Shown here in pieces: positions 21,819-34,900 of a stretch of 64,000 bases of DNA (its first letter is position 1; the number at the start of each line of letters is the position of its first letter). The translations under genes were made by a program, and so were the position numbers. The DNA lies in NCBI GenBank assembly GCA_027627225.1, contig CM051040.1:25651634-25715633 (forward strand), given 5' to 3'. The DNA is from Congeria kusceri (taxonomy: Eukaryota > Mollusca > Bivalvia > Myida > Dreissenidae). The notes below the pieces were generated by a model that was given only the letters and a program-made list of their open reading frames with translations, had not been told where the DNA came from and ran no database searches.

Positions 21819-22605
21819 AAAAAGATATCTTTCAATAAATACCCTTGATACATCATATTCCTACCGAATATTATTTTAAATAGCCATAGTCTAATGAAAT
21901 TTTATGTTGTCAAGAATGGAAGTCATCATTATTGCAAATGCGCTGAATGTTCTTTGAAGATTACTTTTCATTAGGATACACAGTATAAATGATTAATTGA
22001 CTTCGAAATGTGTATGTATTATGCATAGATAACTTCAAGATGAAGGTAGGGTATATTACGCAAGATCTGAATAACAAGACGCGTCTGATACAAAATAATG
22101 TTCATTCATTCCCGCAATTATTTTCGTACATTGTTAATTTGTTAAAGTTGACTAACAAATTTATATAATAATGATGTTAATGTAAATTATTTAGGTTATT
22201 CATGCATCACTGGTGAAAACATGTGGCGGTATGATCGCTTTATTCATTAAGCACACATTAATTTTGGGATCTGAGAAGTTTTCTTATGGTGCTAAAAAAT
22301 CTGGGGTCCGAGAAGTCGCCATGTCTAAGTGGGGACCGAAACATCTGAGGTCCAAGAAGCCACGTAACCGATCATCTTGGCCCTCTTATATTATGTTTAG
22401 GGTAAAAATGATATCTCAATATTAATGTCAACGCCTTTTTAAAAAGACATTTCTTGTTTCTTCTGTCAAAAGAGACATTTCACATAACTGATACTTTAGA
22501 TTGTTAGTTCCTGAAAAAGACATGTCTCTTTGACATCTTTCAAAAGAGACCAGTCTCTCAATACCTGAAATATAGGAAAGTGGCGAACGACGCCATATAT
22601 TTTAG
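21819..22605. other. No gene seen
   Basis: AT-rich DNA with short repeated words (GGTCCGAGAAG versus GGTCCAAGAAG at 22300-22360; AAAAGAGACATTTC and AAAGAGACCAGTCTCT at 22440-22560). No exon, RNA gene or transposon end is supported. Confidence 0.4.
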
Positions 22606-22800
22606 GGCAGTTATCAGTTACTGGCATATGTATGTACACTTAGTACTGGTAAACCGCTTAGATCGGCTAAGCTTGCCCAGGAAATGTGTGAGTAGGTTAA
22701 CTGACCGCCGTGATATGACTGAAATACTGTTAAAAACGGCGAAAATCCAAACAAACAAACACACAGAATATTTTGCAGCGAGACCCTATCCATTCTATAA
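22606..22800. repeat. Dispersed repeat, longer copy of the 5.16-kb repeat
   Basis: CAGTTACTGGCATATGTATG, ACTTAGTACTGGTAAACCGC, GTGTGAGTAGGTTAACTGACC and a CAAACAAACAAACACAC tail. It shares the same words in the same order with 5156-5240. The tail of short A-rich repeats suggests a retroposed short element. Confidence 0.55.
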
Positions 22801-22960
22801 AAAGCGGTCAAGTCACAGACATAGATCTCTATACTAAGTCGGTTCACTAGAACAAAAAGTTCGCTTTTTCTAAACATACTAGTCTAACTAATAAGCAACA
22901 ACGTCGCCAATGAACCGACTCGGTAATATAACAATGGTTGAATAAGAAAGTTGTTTAATA

Positions 22961-23160
22961 GGCTGTGCGGCTAGCGCAGTGGTTAGCACACTCGCATCTC
23001 ACCGCGGCGTATCGAGTACAATTTCAGATCCGGCGCATGAGTTTGGTTGATGGTCACCATACTGGACAAGTGGGGTTTCCGCCGGGTACTCCGGTCCTCA
23101 CCCCCCCCCCCCCCCGCACCCCCCCAAACACACACACTACAATACCACACCGAAATGAAA
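22961..23160 (+). repeat. tRNA-derived SINE with central domain and C-rich tract
   Basis: The head has GGCTAGCGCAGTGGTTAGCAC (box A) and, in the place of box B, a degenerate GAGTACAATTTC. It is followed by GAGTTTGGTTGATGGTCACC and GGGGTTTCCGCCGGGTACTC, a conserved central domain style known from molluscan SINEs. A C-rich run starts at 23101. It is a non-autonomous retroelement that depends on a LINE for movement. Confidence 0.65.
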
Positions 23161-23245
23161 AAAGCGCGACATACGTGACATTTGAACGCATATTTAAAGA
23201 TAGTTAAGTAATATTATTATAATACTGTCTGCAACTGTCTTATCT

Positions 23246-23508
23246 GGGGTCGTATTCCAGAAACATCTTAAGTGAAATCTTATCCTTAGCCTTAAAATCG
23301 TCATTTTTCTTAAGCATTTTATTCCATGTATACATGAAATTTCTGCAAAATGTTCACTAGTTATCAACTAATTATTAACTTATATTTACTTAACTGTTAT
23401 TTGAATCAATAATTATGTGTAGTTTTAAAAATATTACCTTACACAAATTGAAACTTAAGTGAAAATATTTTAACATAAACTTAAGATGTTTCTGAAATAT
23501 GGTACCCG
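23246..23508. mobile_element. MITE with GGGGTCGTATTCCAGAAAC ends
   Basis: The left GGGGTCGTATTCCAGAAACA TCTTAAG and right CTTAAGATGTTTCTGAAATATGG TACCC ends are inverted repeats. It is 263 bp with no coding frame, and it splits the segmental duplication. Confidence 0.65.
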
Positions 23509-23803
23509 GACTATCGGTAAATACGATGACTTCCTAAGATACTTTATTAGGCTATGGTATTCAGTTAGGTTGACGGATATATCAGATAGTGAAAGAGGTT
23601 TGAAGAGAATAATTTTTTTTTAGATATATCTCCTGCTCGCAGTCCAAATTTGAAATCGTATATGAAACTTTTTGGCTATAGATGTATAATTCTGACGTAT
23701 GTGGTACTCCAAGCGACTAACTGACGCTGTTTTGAAGTACAAACACTTTGAAAACTACGAATAGTGTACAGGAGCTGTGACTTTGATTAGAAGTCGGTGA
23801 CCT

Positions 23804-24066
23804 GGGTCCATATTTATAATGCTTCTTAAGCCATTCTTAACTTAAGTTGAAAATAAGTCGAAATTTGAATGTGTGTTTCAAACAACATGCTTTGGACCAA
23901 GTGCATGACAAATGCTAAAAATTAATACACTTAGAATTATATTGCAACTGAGTCAAAAAATCTTCAAACAATGCATTTCTTTTTCAGAAAATCCACACAT
24001 AAACTTTCAGAATTTTAAGATTTTTCTTAATTTTTGACAAAGATTCTTAATAAATACCAGCCCTGT
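23804..24066. mobile_element. Diverged MITE with GGGTCCATATTTATAATGC end
   Basis: The left end GGGTCCATATTTATAATGCT TCTTAAG and the right end ATTCTTAATAAATACCAGCCC are imperfect inverted repeats. The layout resembles the other TATTCA..CTTAAG elements in this window, but the match between arms is weaker. Confidence 0.4.
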
Positions 24067-25044
24067 ATACCAGAATGACTAGTCACACTACGCAGGACCT
24101 CTTTATAAGGTTATGTCATTATTGGCTGACATGGCAGTTAAACTTGTAAATTACCTTCAGTGTTAACCTTGTTATGTGTCTATTATCGACGTTATTGTAC
24201 GACTATGAGAGACGTTTGTGGACAATACTGTTGATTTGATATGATTCAGAGTTCGAAGAAAATATTGTACATACTGCAATGAATTAGGTTACATTAATTG
24301 TGCCTCCACGCGATGGGATAATTACTACATTAATGTCTGAATTGAAAAAGTAATTAAGTTAATTCAAACGCGATTTTATTAAAAGTGTAATAATAGCTTC
24401 TATTGAACCTTTCAGACTGTTTCATATTAAGGAATATAATTAAAAGCGGTATTACAAAATACCAGAGTATATTTATGTCTATGGACAATGTTTTTCGATT
24501 ATAAGGAGATAAGGTTCAATCTGCTTTAAACGTTTACTACCAATGCATGTACTTTAAGAAGCGGTATTTCAAATATGCCTGTTACACGTGTGTAATGGTT
24601 TCGTGAAGAAAGAGATAAAAGTCAGTCTGACACAGGTTTGCAGAACATGACACCACTAGAATCTTTGGCTGACTACGTATGGCCGAATGCCATAAAATAT
24701 GATAGATAGATAACTCATTAATGGGTTATCTCAATTAACTACCGAATATCATAAGTAGTTCGCTTAAAGGTCGACATCTGGAAGCAGAATATACTGGTAA
24801 CGCATAAAAAATAATTCACCTGTCAACGTTCACGTATTATGCTATAATGTCTTCAAGTATTATTGTGTTGTTGTTATTGTTGTTGTAAAACTAGTGATGC
24901 TCTCTATGATATCCATGTCTGCACAGTGTATCTTGTAATTGCTATAAACATGTTGCTATGTTCAACGCATTCAATATGTTGAGATGGAGGAGATGTACAT
25001 CGTCAAACCATGAAGAAGCCTACTCGATGTATGTAAAACTTAAC

Positions 25045-25385
25045 GATAACGTTAGTTGGTAAGTTATAGCTAACGTGTTATTTAGTTATTAATCTTGTTA
25101 GTTAGTTAGTTAGCTTGCTAGTTAGTTAGTTACTTACTTACTTTCATAGTAAGTTAGGTAGTTAGCTAACTAGCTAGTTATTTAGTTATTAAGCTTGTTA
25201 GTTAGTTATCTTTCTGGTTAGTTAGCTTTCTAGTTGATAAGTTAGTTACATACTAACTTAAATAATAAGTTAGTTAGTTAATAGAGTTAGCTAGTTAATT
25301 AGTAAGTAAGTTAGTTACATACTTACTTGAATAGTTAGTTAATTAGTTTGATAGTTAGTTAGTTAGTTAGTTAGTTAGCCAACCT
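25045..25385. repeat. TTAG/GTTA-rich simple tandem array
   Basis: About 340 bases of (TTAG)n and variants with GTTAGTTAGTTAGC, AGCTAGTTA and ACTTACTTA interruptions. It is not the TTAGGG telomere repeat. Confidence 0.8.
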
Positions 25386-25390
25386 GGCGT

Positions 25391-25619
25391 GGCGTGGGAA
25401 AAGTGGGCTTAATGCATGTTCGTAAAGTGTCGTACTGGATATGACTGTGCAGTCCACACAGCTAATCCAGGACGACACTTTCCGCTTTTATGATATTTTC
25501 TGTTTTAAGGAAGTTTCTTCTAAACATAAATCCACTGTAGGCGGAAAGTTTCGTACCGGTCAGGCTAATCCGGGTCGAAAATGTACGCAAAAACAGTCAG
25601 CCCGATTTCCCCACGACAC
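25391..25619. mobile_element. MITE with TCGTGGGAAACCC ends, copy 2
   Basis: The ends GCGTGGGAAAAGTGGGCTTA and GATTTCCCCACGACA, and the interior CAGCTAATCCAGGACGACAC, match copies at 1705 and 45957. It lies about 340 bases upstream of the receptor start codon. Confidence 0.7.
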
Positions 25620-25904
25620 ATCTCGTATATTTTAATTTATAATCATCAGAACAAACAATTATGTTTTCTCTGATATAGATTGTATGAACCCATATAATAT
25701 AATGTTCCTTTAAATGTTAATGAACTACTTTGTAGCTTAACAATCAATACATCTGAGGCAGTAGTTCAACGTAGACACTGGGGCACCTACCCGAGGAAAT
25801 CGAAGACGATCCTAACAGTCTATCGTTTCAATATAAGATTTTAAGCACTTTTGTTGTGTGTGTGTTTCGCAATTAAGTCCAGTATTCAAGGTTGGACTGA
25901 TTGA

Positions 25905-25912
25905 TATATAAG
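25905..25912 (+). promoter_or_regulatory. Candidate TATA box of the Cys-loop receptor gene
   Basis: TATATAAG lies 45-52 bases before the ATG at 25957, a suitable distance for a start site near 25935 and a short 5' leader. This is positional evidence only. Confidence 0.35.
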
Positions 25913-25956
25913 CGTATAATAAGCCTGAAGAAAATACTGGAATACAGTGTTTGAAC

Positions 25957-25996
25957 ATGTGGGCAGAAAGTTTAATTTGCTTATTGGCAATTATTG
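25957..25996 (+). CDS. Receptor exon 1: signal peptide
   Basis: ATG to ATT ATT G|GTAAGA, ending one base into a Gly codon that exon 2 completes. It encodes MWAESLICLLAIIG, a hydrophobic signal-peptide core. It was chosen because it is the only ATG-led hydrophobic exon upstream with the phase required by exon 2; exon 2 continues with ARSVLG, a plausible cleavage region. Confidence 0.7.
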
Positions 25997-28900
25997 GTAA
26001 GAATAGTTTATTACATTTAATTTTTATTCTATTATTATGGTTTGCCGTTTTAAGGCGTGTTATTTATGTTGTATGTTTACCTTTTTGACGGTTCTTTGTT
26101 ATTAAATACAATAAATACGTCATTTCGACAGTTATTTATGGTATATTACTATATTTATTATTATTAGGTATTTGTAATAAATATTGGAAGAATTGACAAA
26201 TATAATATAGTTATCATCTTGTTTTTGTTAACATCCTCATGTGTCAATATTTATCAATAAAGCATATGTCTGATTGAAATGTAATAGAAAGTCCAAGGAC
26301 AGCTACACACAAAGGGCGATTGTTATGTTTAATATTAGCGAGCACGCGTTTGAAATACCTAATTTTTTTACTTGATTCTATTAAGGGTAGAGACATGGAG
26401 TAGTCTATACGTTAAAAGCACAAGGTATATAAAAGCTAATCTGAAATCGCTTAAACAAACTATTGTTGCGTCCTTTGCAGCTACTGTATATTCTTGTACT
26501 ATCGGAATTCTATACAAGATTCATGTTGCAGTAGAAACTACGTACGTGTTTGCCATTTGTATACAGTATTTGTTAAGAAAATGCGACATTTCACGTAACA
26601 CAATTTTCATTTATCAAATTTTAAAACAGTATACCATTTAACGATGATTCCCAGAATAAGTTCTATTATATCCAATCTCATTAAAAGCATCTCCTATATT
26701 ATCCGCTGACTGGATCTGATGACTTCGCATTAGGCCCCAAAAAGCAATACTCACGCTTCTGGCCTCCCGACCGACCCAAAAATAATTTATTTATTTCCGC
26801 CGATATATATTCTTATTCATTTTACCAAACAACATTTTAATTGGCTATCGCGTTTCATAAACCTGAAAATGAATCATTTTGCACATGGCACATATGTTAC
26901 CAAATTTCGTCCATGTTTTTTTTATGGAATATTAAACTTAATTTACTTTCATAAAAAAACGTAATCAATTCACAGACGCATACATAAATACCTTGTGCGC
27001 GAAACACATATTAATTAAAATTAAATGCAAATATTCATGTTACTTATCAATAAGTTTTATGCCGTAACACAATCTCCATGATAATTCCAATACATGTATA
27101 TTTCGTCACTCCAATTTAAATATACACTTTATCCGATGGAACAAAACAACTATTTTTTCACACCCTTTACATTTCCTCTTGACCGCTAATGCATTAATGG
27201 CCTATCGATGCTGCTTGCATTGTTCAGGTAGAATTGATTGATGCTTTTTTCACTGACCACGTGTTAATCGTGTTACACGCTTAGGCCATGCCAATTTGAG
27301 TTTGTGTTTAGCGTCCTCGGGCTGGTAGGTGTTTGGATGCTTGAACGAAAGAAACAACAATTTTGACAATGTGAAAATTCGAGTTGAAAAGCGTAAAAAA
27401 ATTGTGAAAAAGAGAAAACAAAAGACTTTTAGGTGTTTTTACTAATACACAAGAGGTCGCGTTGGCGTAGTGGATATGGTGTCCGCCTAGCGATCGGAAG
27501 GTCCCGGGTTCGATCCCCACTCTGGGAGCGTTCTCAAGATCTCCCCCAAAGACACCAAGTACTGGTTCTACCCAGGAAACGGACTCGAAAGTGTCTCAAT
27601 AAGCCTTAGGCTTTCGATGCAATCGACCTAAAATAAATAGGTTTAAATTAACTGTTAATGATTTATTCCCGATGATCAGCTGTTAACGCATGACTTTTCA
27701 AAAACCGTGGCAAAACTTCGCTGTGCAAAAGGCAATTTCATTGGGCGCAGCAGGGCTGATATTTTATTGTTCGAAAGGTCATTTGTTATACGATGACTTC
27801 AGATCATAACAACGTTAGGATTTGATTATAATGAGATTGTATTGTATCATGCCAATAAGCTTCAACCGGCACTTCGTGTCGCGTCATAACTTTACACTTC
27901 GAATTCTCAATAAATGTAACGTACATTCTTCTGTCACTTTGCGTCAAAACTTCACACTTCGCAGTCCCCATAAATGCAGTGTGCATTATTCTGTCACTTT
28001 GCGTCATAACTTCACACTTCGCATTGTCCATGAATATATAGAGACTATTGGGTTAGTGTCTTTGTGTGCTTGAATTTATCGAACGAGTAATGCTGGTATT
28101 CCATGGACGCGTCAAATCACTCCGTCAATGTCTTGCGTATCCTTCGTACGTCTCCGATAAAAATGCAACAAACGATACACATACTGTGCTATTCCATGTC
28201 TCCGTCTGCGTTCATGCGTCAACGTCGCAAGCGTCAAAAAACGAGCAGTGCGCGTATTTTCTGACGCAGACGCATGCGATTATGTGCGTCAGCTGTGAAG
28301 AATCGATGAAAGACAAAAGTATATTAACAAATTATTTAATAAGAAAAAAAATCTGGATACGGTTAATACAATTATTTATACAAGATTACATGCTGAAGAA
28401 AAATAATGAAAAAACATTGGCTGTCATTAAAGCTTATCGCTGTTATGTATTCATATTTAAGAATATGCTACTCTTTGTGACAGGATTATATGATTATTTT
28501 TTTTATCACGAAATGTATTTGATGTTGCAGATTTATATTTTACAGTATCATGAACTTATATGTATTTTATTAGTAAGTAATACACAATATTATTTGAAGT
28601 CGTGTCATGGGTGACGGATGCATGTAATAATGTCTGCGTTAACGGAATAGACGCAACACGCAGAACGCAAACGCAATGCGCTGACGCGGTCATGGAATAC
28701 AGCTTAAAGTAAGGTTTATACGGCAAGTCTGATAACTTCAAGTACACAAAAACACTTACCGAATATTCTGTTTATCCTACCAGATTGTTTCTTTAAACAA
28801 ACTATATATTATTGTTTAATTAATTAATCCAATACTTGAAATGCATTCAATTTACTGAATTTAACCTTGCGTAGTAATATGGAATCTATTCGGGATATTT

Positions 28901-31900
28901 CCGCCACTTGAAATAGTCCCGAACAATTCCATGCAAAGCACGGCGTAACAAGACTAAGGCCATACCATTTCGATTCTATGTTTAGCGTCCTCAGGCTGGT
29001 AGGTTTTCGGCTGTCTGAACGAAATAACAACATTTTTGACAATGTGACAAATCGAGTTGGAAAGCGTATAAACATTTGAAGAAAAAAAAGAAAAAAAAGG
29101 TGTTTTTACTAATATTTGTTTTACTAATATTTGTTAAACAAAGTGTGCAAGTAGTCAATTTACACAGTTAAATTTACTGTATTACTGAGGTTCCAAATAT
29201 GAAGATGATATATAACAGTTTTGCAAGTAGACATTTGCTTTAGCTTGTACCACTGCCATGAATAAGTTGTGTTTTCTTATCGACGTTATATTTGTTTTTT
29301 CCTGCCTGGTTGGTTGGTTTCGAAAAATTACGAGGACGCTAAACACAGAATCAAATTTGTATGGCCTAAATATCGCGCATGCTTCGATTCAAATTTAATC
29401 AACATACACAATGCTATACATTACAGAAGCTCAAAGAAGGTTTTATTTAAATACTCCGTGTTAGACAGACCAAACTAGATACCAAAACAAGACCAAAATG
29501 CCTCGCGATTTTAACTTTCCGAAATTGTAAGATACAAACATGTAAGACGCAAGGAAGTCTAGATCCCATAAAATATCCCATAATATCATTGTAATTATGT
29601 TCCATTTTGTTTTGTTTTTCAGCGTTCAGTTGTGAGTTTATTATATGAAATACATAACATTTTATATTTTAAAGTAATACAATGCTTGATAGCATTTCAA
29701 TTTATGTACGTGTACCGTAACATTGTTTTTAATAATCATTGATTATTATAATTCAAGTGTCATATTCTTATGGATAGATTTACTGTGAAATACCGTTCTA
29801 TTTCTTGACCTTTTTAATAATTTGAGTGTCGTCACTAATTTGAGTGGAAAAATAGTCCGACAAAAGAATATACAGCAGGGGGATGTCAGATCAATTAAAG
29901 TTTATCCGGCACGAATAGTTTCCTTTTACACAATTATTTAGTGGTAGGATAAAACATGCATTCTTCTGTCACTTTGACTCATAACATCACACTTCGCAAT
30001 CTCCATATATGTAACATGCATTCTTCTGTCACTTAACGTCATAACTTACCAATTCGCATTGTCTGTAAATGTAGCGTGCATTCTTCTATCACTTTGCGTC
30101 CTAATAATACAATTCGCATTCTCCATCAATGTAATGTTCATCATTCTTTCACTTCGCAGTATAACATCACACTTCGCATTCTCCATAACTGTTATGTGCA
30201 TATTTCTGTAACTTTGCGTCATAACGTCTGACTTCGCATTCTCCATAAATGCAAGGTGCATTATTACACTTTGCGTTATAGCATCACATTTCGATGTCAC
30301 CATCAATGTGATGTGCATACCTCTGTCACGTTGCGTCATAACATCACACTTCGCATTATCCATAAACGTAACGTGCACACTTCTGTCACTTTGAGTCATA
30401 ACTTCTGAATTCGCATTCTCCATAAATGTAATGTGCATTATTCTGTCTCTTTGCGTCATAACTTCTGACTTCGCATTCTTCATAAATGTAATGCGGATTC
30501 TTCTGTGTCTTTGTGTCATAACTTCTGACTTCGCTCTCTCCATAAATGTAATATGGATTCTTCTGTCTCTTTGCGTCATAACGTCTGACTTCGCATTCTT
30601 CATAAATGTAATGTGCACACTTCTGTGTCTTTGTGTCATAACATCACACTTCGGAATGCGAAGTAATAAAAGTAACGTGCACACTTCTGTCACTTTGCAT
30701 TATAACTTTTGACTTCGCATTCTCCATAAATGTAACGTGCATTATTCTGTCACGTTGCGTCATAACATCACATTTCGCATCCTCCATTCATGCAACATGC
30801 ATTCTTTTTCTCAATTTGCGTCATTACTTCTGACTTCGCATTATCCATACATGTAAATTGCATTATTCTTTCCAAATTGCGTCATAACATCACACTTCGC
30901 ATTCTCCATTAATACAACGTGCATTCTACTCCTTAATTTGCGTCATTACTTCGGACTTCGCATAAACCATAAATGCAACGTGTTCTCCTCTGTTACTATG
31001 CACAGTTACAGTGATACACTTTTTGCATTCTTCGTCAATGCGTACATGCACTTCTTTATCTATGCGACTTTACGCCATATGCGACTTTGCATCATAACTT
31101 TACACTCGTATCTCTATAAATGGATGGCAGGCAGATTTGAGTTAGTATAACTATCGGTTCCATACATGTATTCTATTTCATGATCTAATGTCCATTTCTA
31201 ATCTATATTCCTATGTAAATACTATGCTTAACACATATTTCCAAGCTTGTTTAACTTTAATATTATTTGTTATTCTATATTATATATGAAACGACCGTCA
31301 CAATATTATATGCAGCTGTATTATTGAGGACAGGACCCCTGCTAGCTTAGCTACCGTTTCAGTCCTAAAAACTTGTGCATTTCTCTATGCAATCATTATT
31401 CGAAATAAATATGTTAACACCAAATGCTATTCTTCTGTCACTTTGCTTTATTACACCACACTCGCGTGCTCTATAAATGCGATTTCGCTGTAACTTTGCT
31501 TAATAACACGACACTCTTATACTCAATGATGCTCTAAAAATGCGAATCTGCTGTCTCTTTGCTTCTTGACACCACACTCCCATGCTCTATCAATGCGAAT
31601 CTGCTGTCACTTTGCTTCTTGACACCACACTCCCATGCTCTAAAAATGCGAATCTGCTGTCACTTTGCTTCTTGACATCACACTCCCATGCTCTCTAAAT
31701 GCGAATCTGCTGTCACTTTGCTTCTTGACATCACACTCCCATGCTCTATAAATGCGAATCTGCTGTCACTTTGCTTCTTGACATCACACTCCCATGTTCT
31801 ATAAATGCGAATCTGCTGTCACTTTACTTCTTGATATCACAATCCCATGCTCTCTAAATGCGAATCTGCTGTCACTTTGCTTCTTGACATCACACTCCCA

Positions 31901-34900
31901 TGCTCTCTAAATGCGAATCTGCTATCAGTTTTCTTTTTGACACCACACTCCCATGCTCTATAAATGCGAATCTGCTGTCACTTTGCTTCTTGACATCACA
32001 CTCCCATGCTCTATAAATGCGAATCTGCGGTCACTTTTCTTCTTGACATCACACTCCCATGCTCTCTAAATGCTCAATGCTGTCACTTTGCTTCTTGACA
32101 TCACACTCCCATGTTCTATAAATGCGAATCTGCTGTCACTTTGCTTCTTGACATCACATTCCCATGCTCTATAAATGTGAATCTGCTGTCACTTTGCTTC
32201 ATGACATTATTCTCGCATGCCCTATAAATGCAATTGTGCGGTCACTTTGCATTCTCAATGAACGCAACGTACAATGTACATTCTTCTGTCATTATGAGCA
32301 TTTATCGAATTTTACATTGCTTTTGCACCGCAAGATGGTGTTTGGTTTTGGTTTACTTTTTCTGAAATTACTTGTATTTCAGGGGCGCGCTCTGTGCTCG
32401 GGGCGTACACTCCCGCAGCTGAAACTGACATTCGTGATAGCACATTGTTGGCTGCAACGTACGACTCTATTTCCCGTCCCGTCGAAACCACAGAGGTCAA
32501 GGTCGGCATAGGACTGCTCGCCGTCGATGCTTTGGTATACAAAATACAGGATATACTTGATTAAGCACTTTATTTTGCGATTCATCTGACGGCTTGTAAA
32601 CAGCTTTTGCAGTTGAAATATAACACTCATTGACTTATTTTAGCATCACGGCCTCAAAAATACGTTTATTGCGACTACTGTTTCAGTGTTACTGTTATAC
32701 TTAGTGATTCTTCTCATGTTTACAATTTGTTAGTATTGTTTTTAAACCCCAGTAACATTCATATTGAAACCAAGAATTAAGTTGATTTTGTAAACTACCA
32801 CGATCTGTGGTAAGCAATGCAATGTCATCAGCAAACATTACATAAAGATAAATATCAGTCTAAGTTAGATTATTATACTCAATATTGTCTAAATGTCATT
32901 TACAAACAAAATAAATAAAATGGCTGATAATGGCTCTCCTTGTTTAACACCGAGTAAAATATCAAACAATTTAGAATACGACTTTTTACTATGATTCGTA
33001 ATTCATGATTTTACCTTGCTATAGATAAATTTGAATATTCCAACCCTTTTTCGTAGTCTACGAAAGCACAATATAACATATGCTTATTTAAAATTGTATA
33101 TTTTGAATTAGCGCATGGGGTAAACAAATAAAGTCGGTTGTACCACAATTCGTTCTAAAACCAAATTATGCTGTGTTATGTGATCAGTTGCGATATAAGC
33201 CCGTTTTGCTTCGTTTTTTATTTTACAATACTCATTTCTGGCATTCAAAAATAATACCTTATTTTCATTAGTACTATCATTGAAAAACCGCCGTTTCACA
33301 AGAATATATTTTGTATTTATAGCATTTACATGGATTGTCTAACCATGGTGTTTTTTCTAATTGACAGACATTGTACATTTATTGTCGGACAATAAAATCC
33401 CGGCATTTACCATTTAACTGAAACGAAATATCGTTTATGAATTTAGGTCTTCTGATTAATTTAACAAAAATAATTATGTACATTTTTTTCAAACCGAAGC
33501 TTATTAAAATTCAAAGTTGATAAAATTATCTCATTATTGGTTTTATTCCATATACTTTTACAATTAACAATTTCTGGGTTAAAATTGGCCGTTCTTGACT
33601 TCCATACGTTTTCGGTACGGAAACACGTATAATGCTGATTATACTTGAATTGCTGCGTGTACGTGAATGTTGGTCTAGATATGACAATAGAAATGCTGGT
33701 TATTGTTGTTGTTGTCATTCATGTTGTTTCTGTTGCTGTATTGTACTAATTGCTACTTGTTTGCTCTTGTTGCTGAAGTTGCTGTTATTTATTTTATTTG
33801 CTACTCGCGTTTTTTTCACGATACTCGAAACCTTATGTTACCGTTATTGTTTAGTTGTCGCTGCTGCAGATTTTGCTGCTCCCATTGTTCTTATTGTCCA
33901 CCGCTACTTATATGTTCTTCAGGATCTGCGGAACCAAATGTTATTGTTGTTGTTTTGTTGTCGCTGCTGCTGTTGCTCTCCCGTTGTTGTTATTGTCCAC
34001 CGCTACTTATATGTTCTTCATGATCTACAGAACCAAATGTTATTGTTGTTGTTTTGTTGTCGCTGCTGCTGTTGCTCTCCCGTTGTTGTTATTGTCCACC
34101 GCTACTTATATGTTCTTCATGATCTACAGAACCAAATGTTATTGTTGTTGTTTTGTTGTCGCTGCTGCTGTTGCTCTCCCGTTATTGTTATTGTCCACCG
34201 TTACTTATATGTTCTCCATGATCTACAGAACCAAATGTTATTGTTGTTGTTTTGTTGTCGCTGCTGCTGTTGCTCTCCCGTTGTTGTTATTGTCCACCGC
34301 TACTTATATGTTTTTCATGATATACGGAAACAAATGTTATTGTTGTTGTTTTGTTGTCGCTGCTGCTGTTGCTCTCCCGTTGTTGTTATTGTCCAACGTT
34401 GCTTATATGTTCTTCATGATCTACGGAACCAAATGTTATTGTTGTTGTTTGTTGTCGCTGCTTCAGATTTTGCTGCTCGCGTTGTTGTTATTGTCCACCG
34501 CTACTTATATGTTCTTCAGGATCTACGGAACCAAATGTTATTGTTGTTGTTTTGTTGTCGCTGCTGCTGTTGCTCTCCCGTTGTTGTCAATGTCCACCAT
34601 TGCTTATATGTTCTTCAGGATCTACTGAACCAAATGTTATTGTTGTTGTTTTGTTGTCGCTGCTGCTGTTGCCCTCCCGTTATTGTTATTGTCCACCGCT
34701 ACTTATATGTTCTCCATGATCTACAGAACCAAATGTTATTGTTGTTGTTTTGTTGTCGCTGCTGCTGTTGCTCTCCCGTTCTTGTCACTGTCCACCATTG
34801 CTTATATGTTCTTCAGGATCTACGGAACCAAATGTTATTGTTGTTGTTTTGTTGTCGCTGCTGCTGTTGCTCTCCCGTTGTTGTCGCAGCTGCTGTTGCC

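Larger units (their letters stand above)
23220..25000. repeat. Local segmental duplication, copy 2
   Basis: Collinear with 14770-16320. Its version of the candidate terminal exon (24298-24441) has in-frame stops. Two MITE-like elements (23246-23508 and 23804-24066) interrupt the match and are absent from copy 1, which indicates they inserted after or independently of the duplication. Confidence 0.65.

Noticed and set aside
22213..22425. 70-codon frame with KKSGVREVAMSKWGPKHLRS
   Set aside because: It comes from short imperfect repeats (GGTCCGAGAAG / GGTCCAAGAAG) with no supporting context.
25045..25385. Interstitial telomere
   Set aside because: The motif is TTAG/GTTA with irregular variants, not TTAGGG.
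28066..28614. 182-codon frame inside an inverted-repeat element
   Set aside because: No transposase motif or other family signal; Met/Leu/Tyr-rich composition is typical of AT-rich noncoding DNA.
29950..32240. Regular short repeats that might suggest a CRISPR array
   Set aside because: Adjacent units without unique spacers, in a eukaryotic intron; these are satellites.
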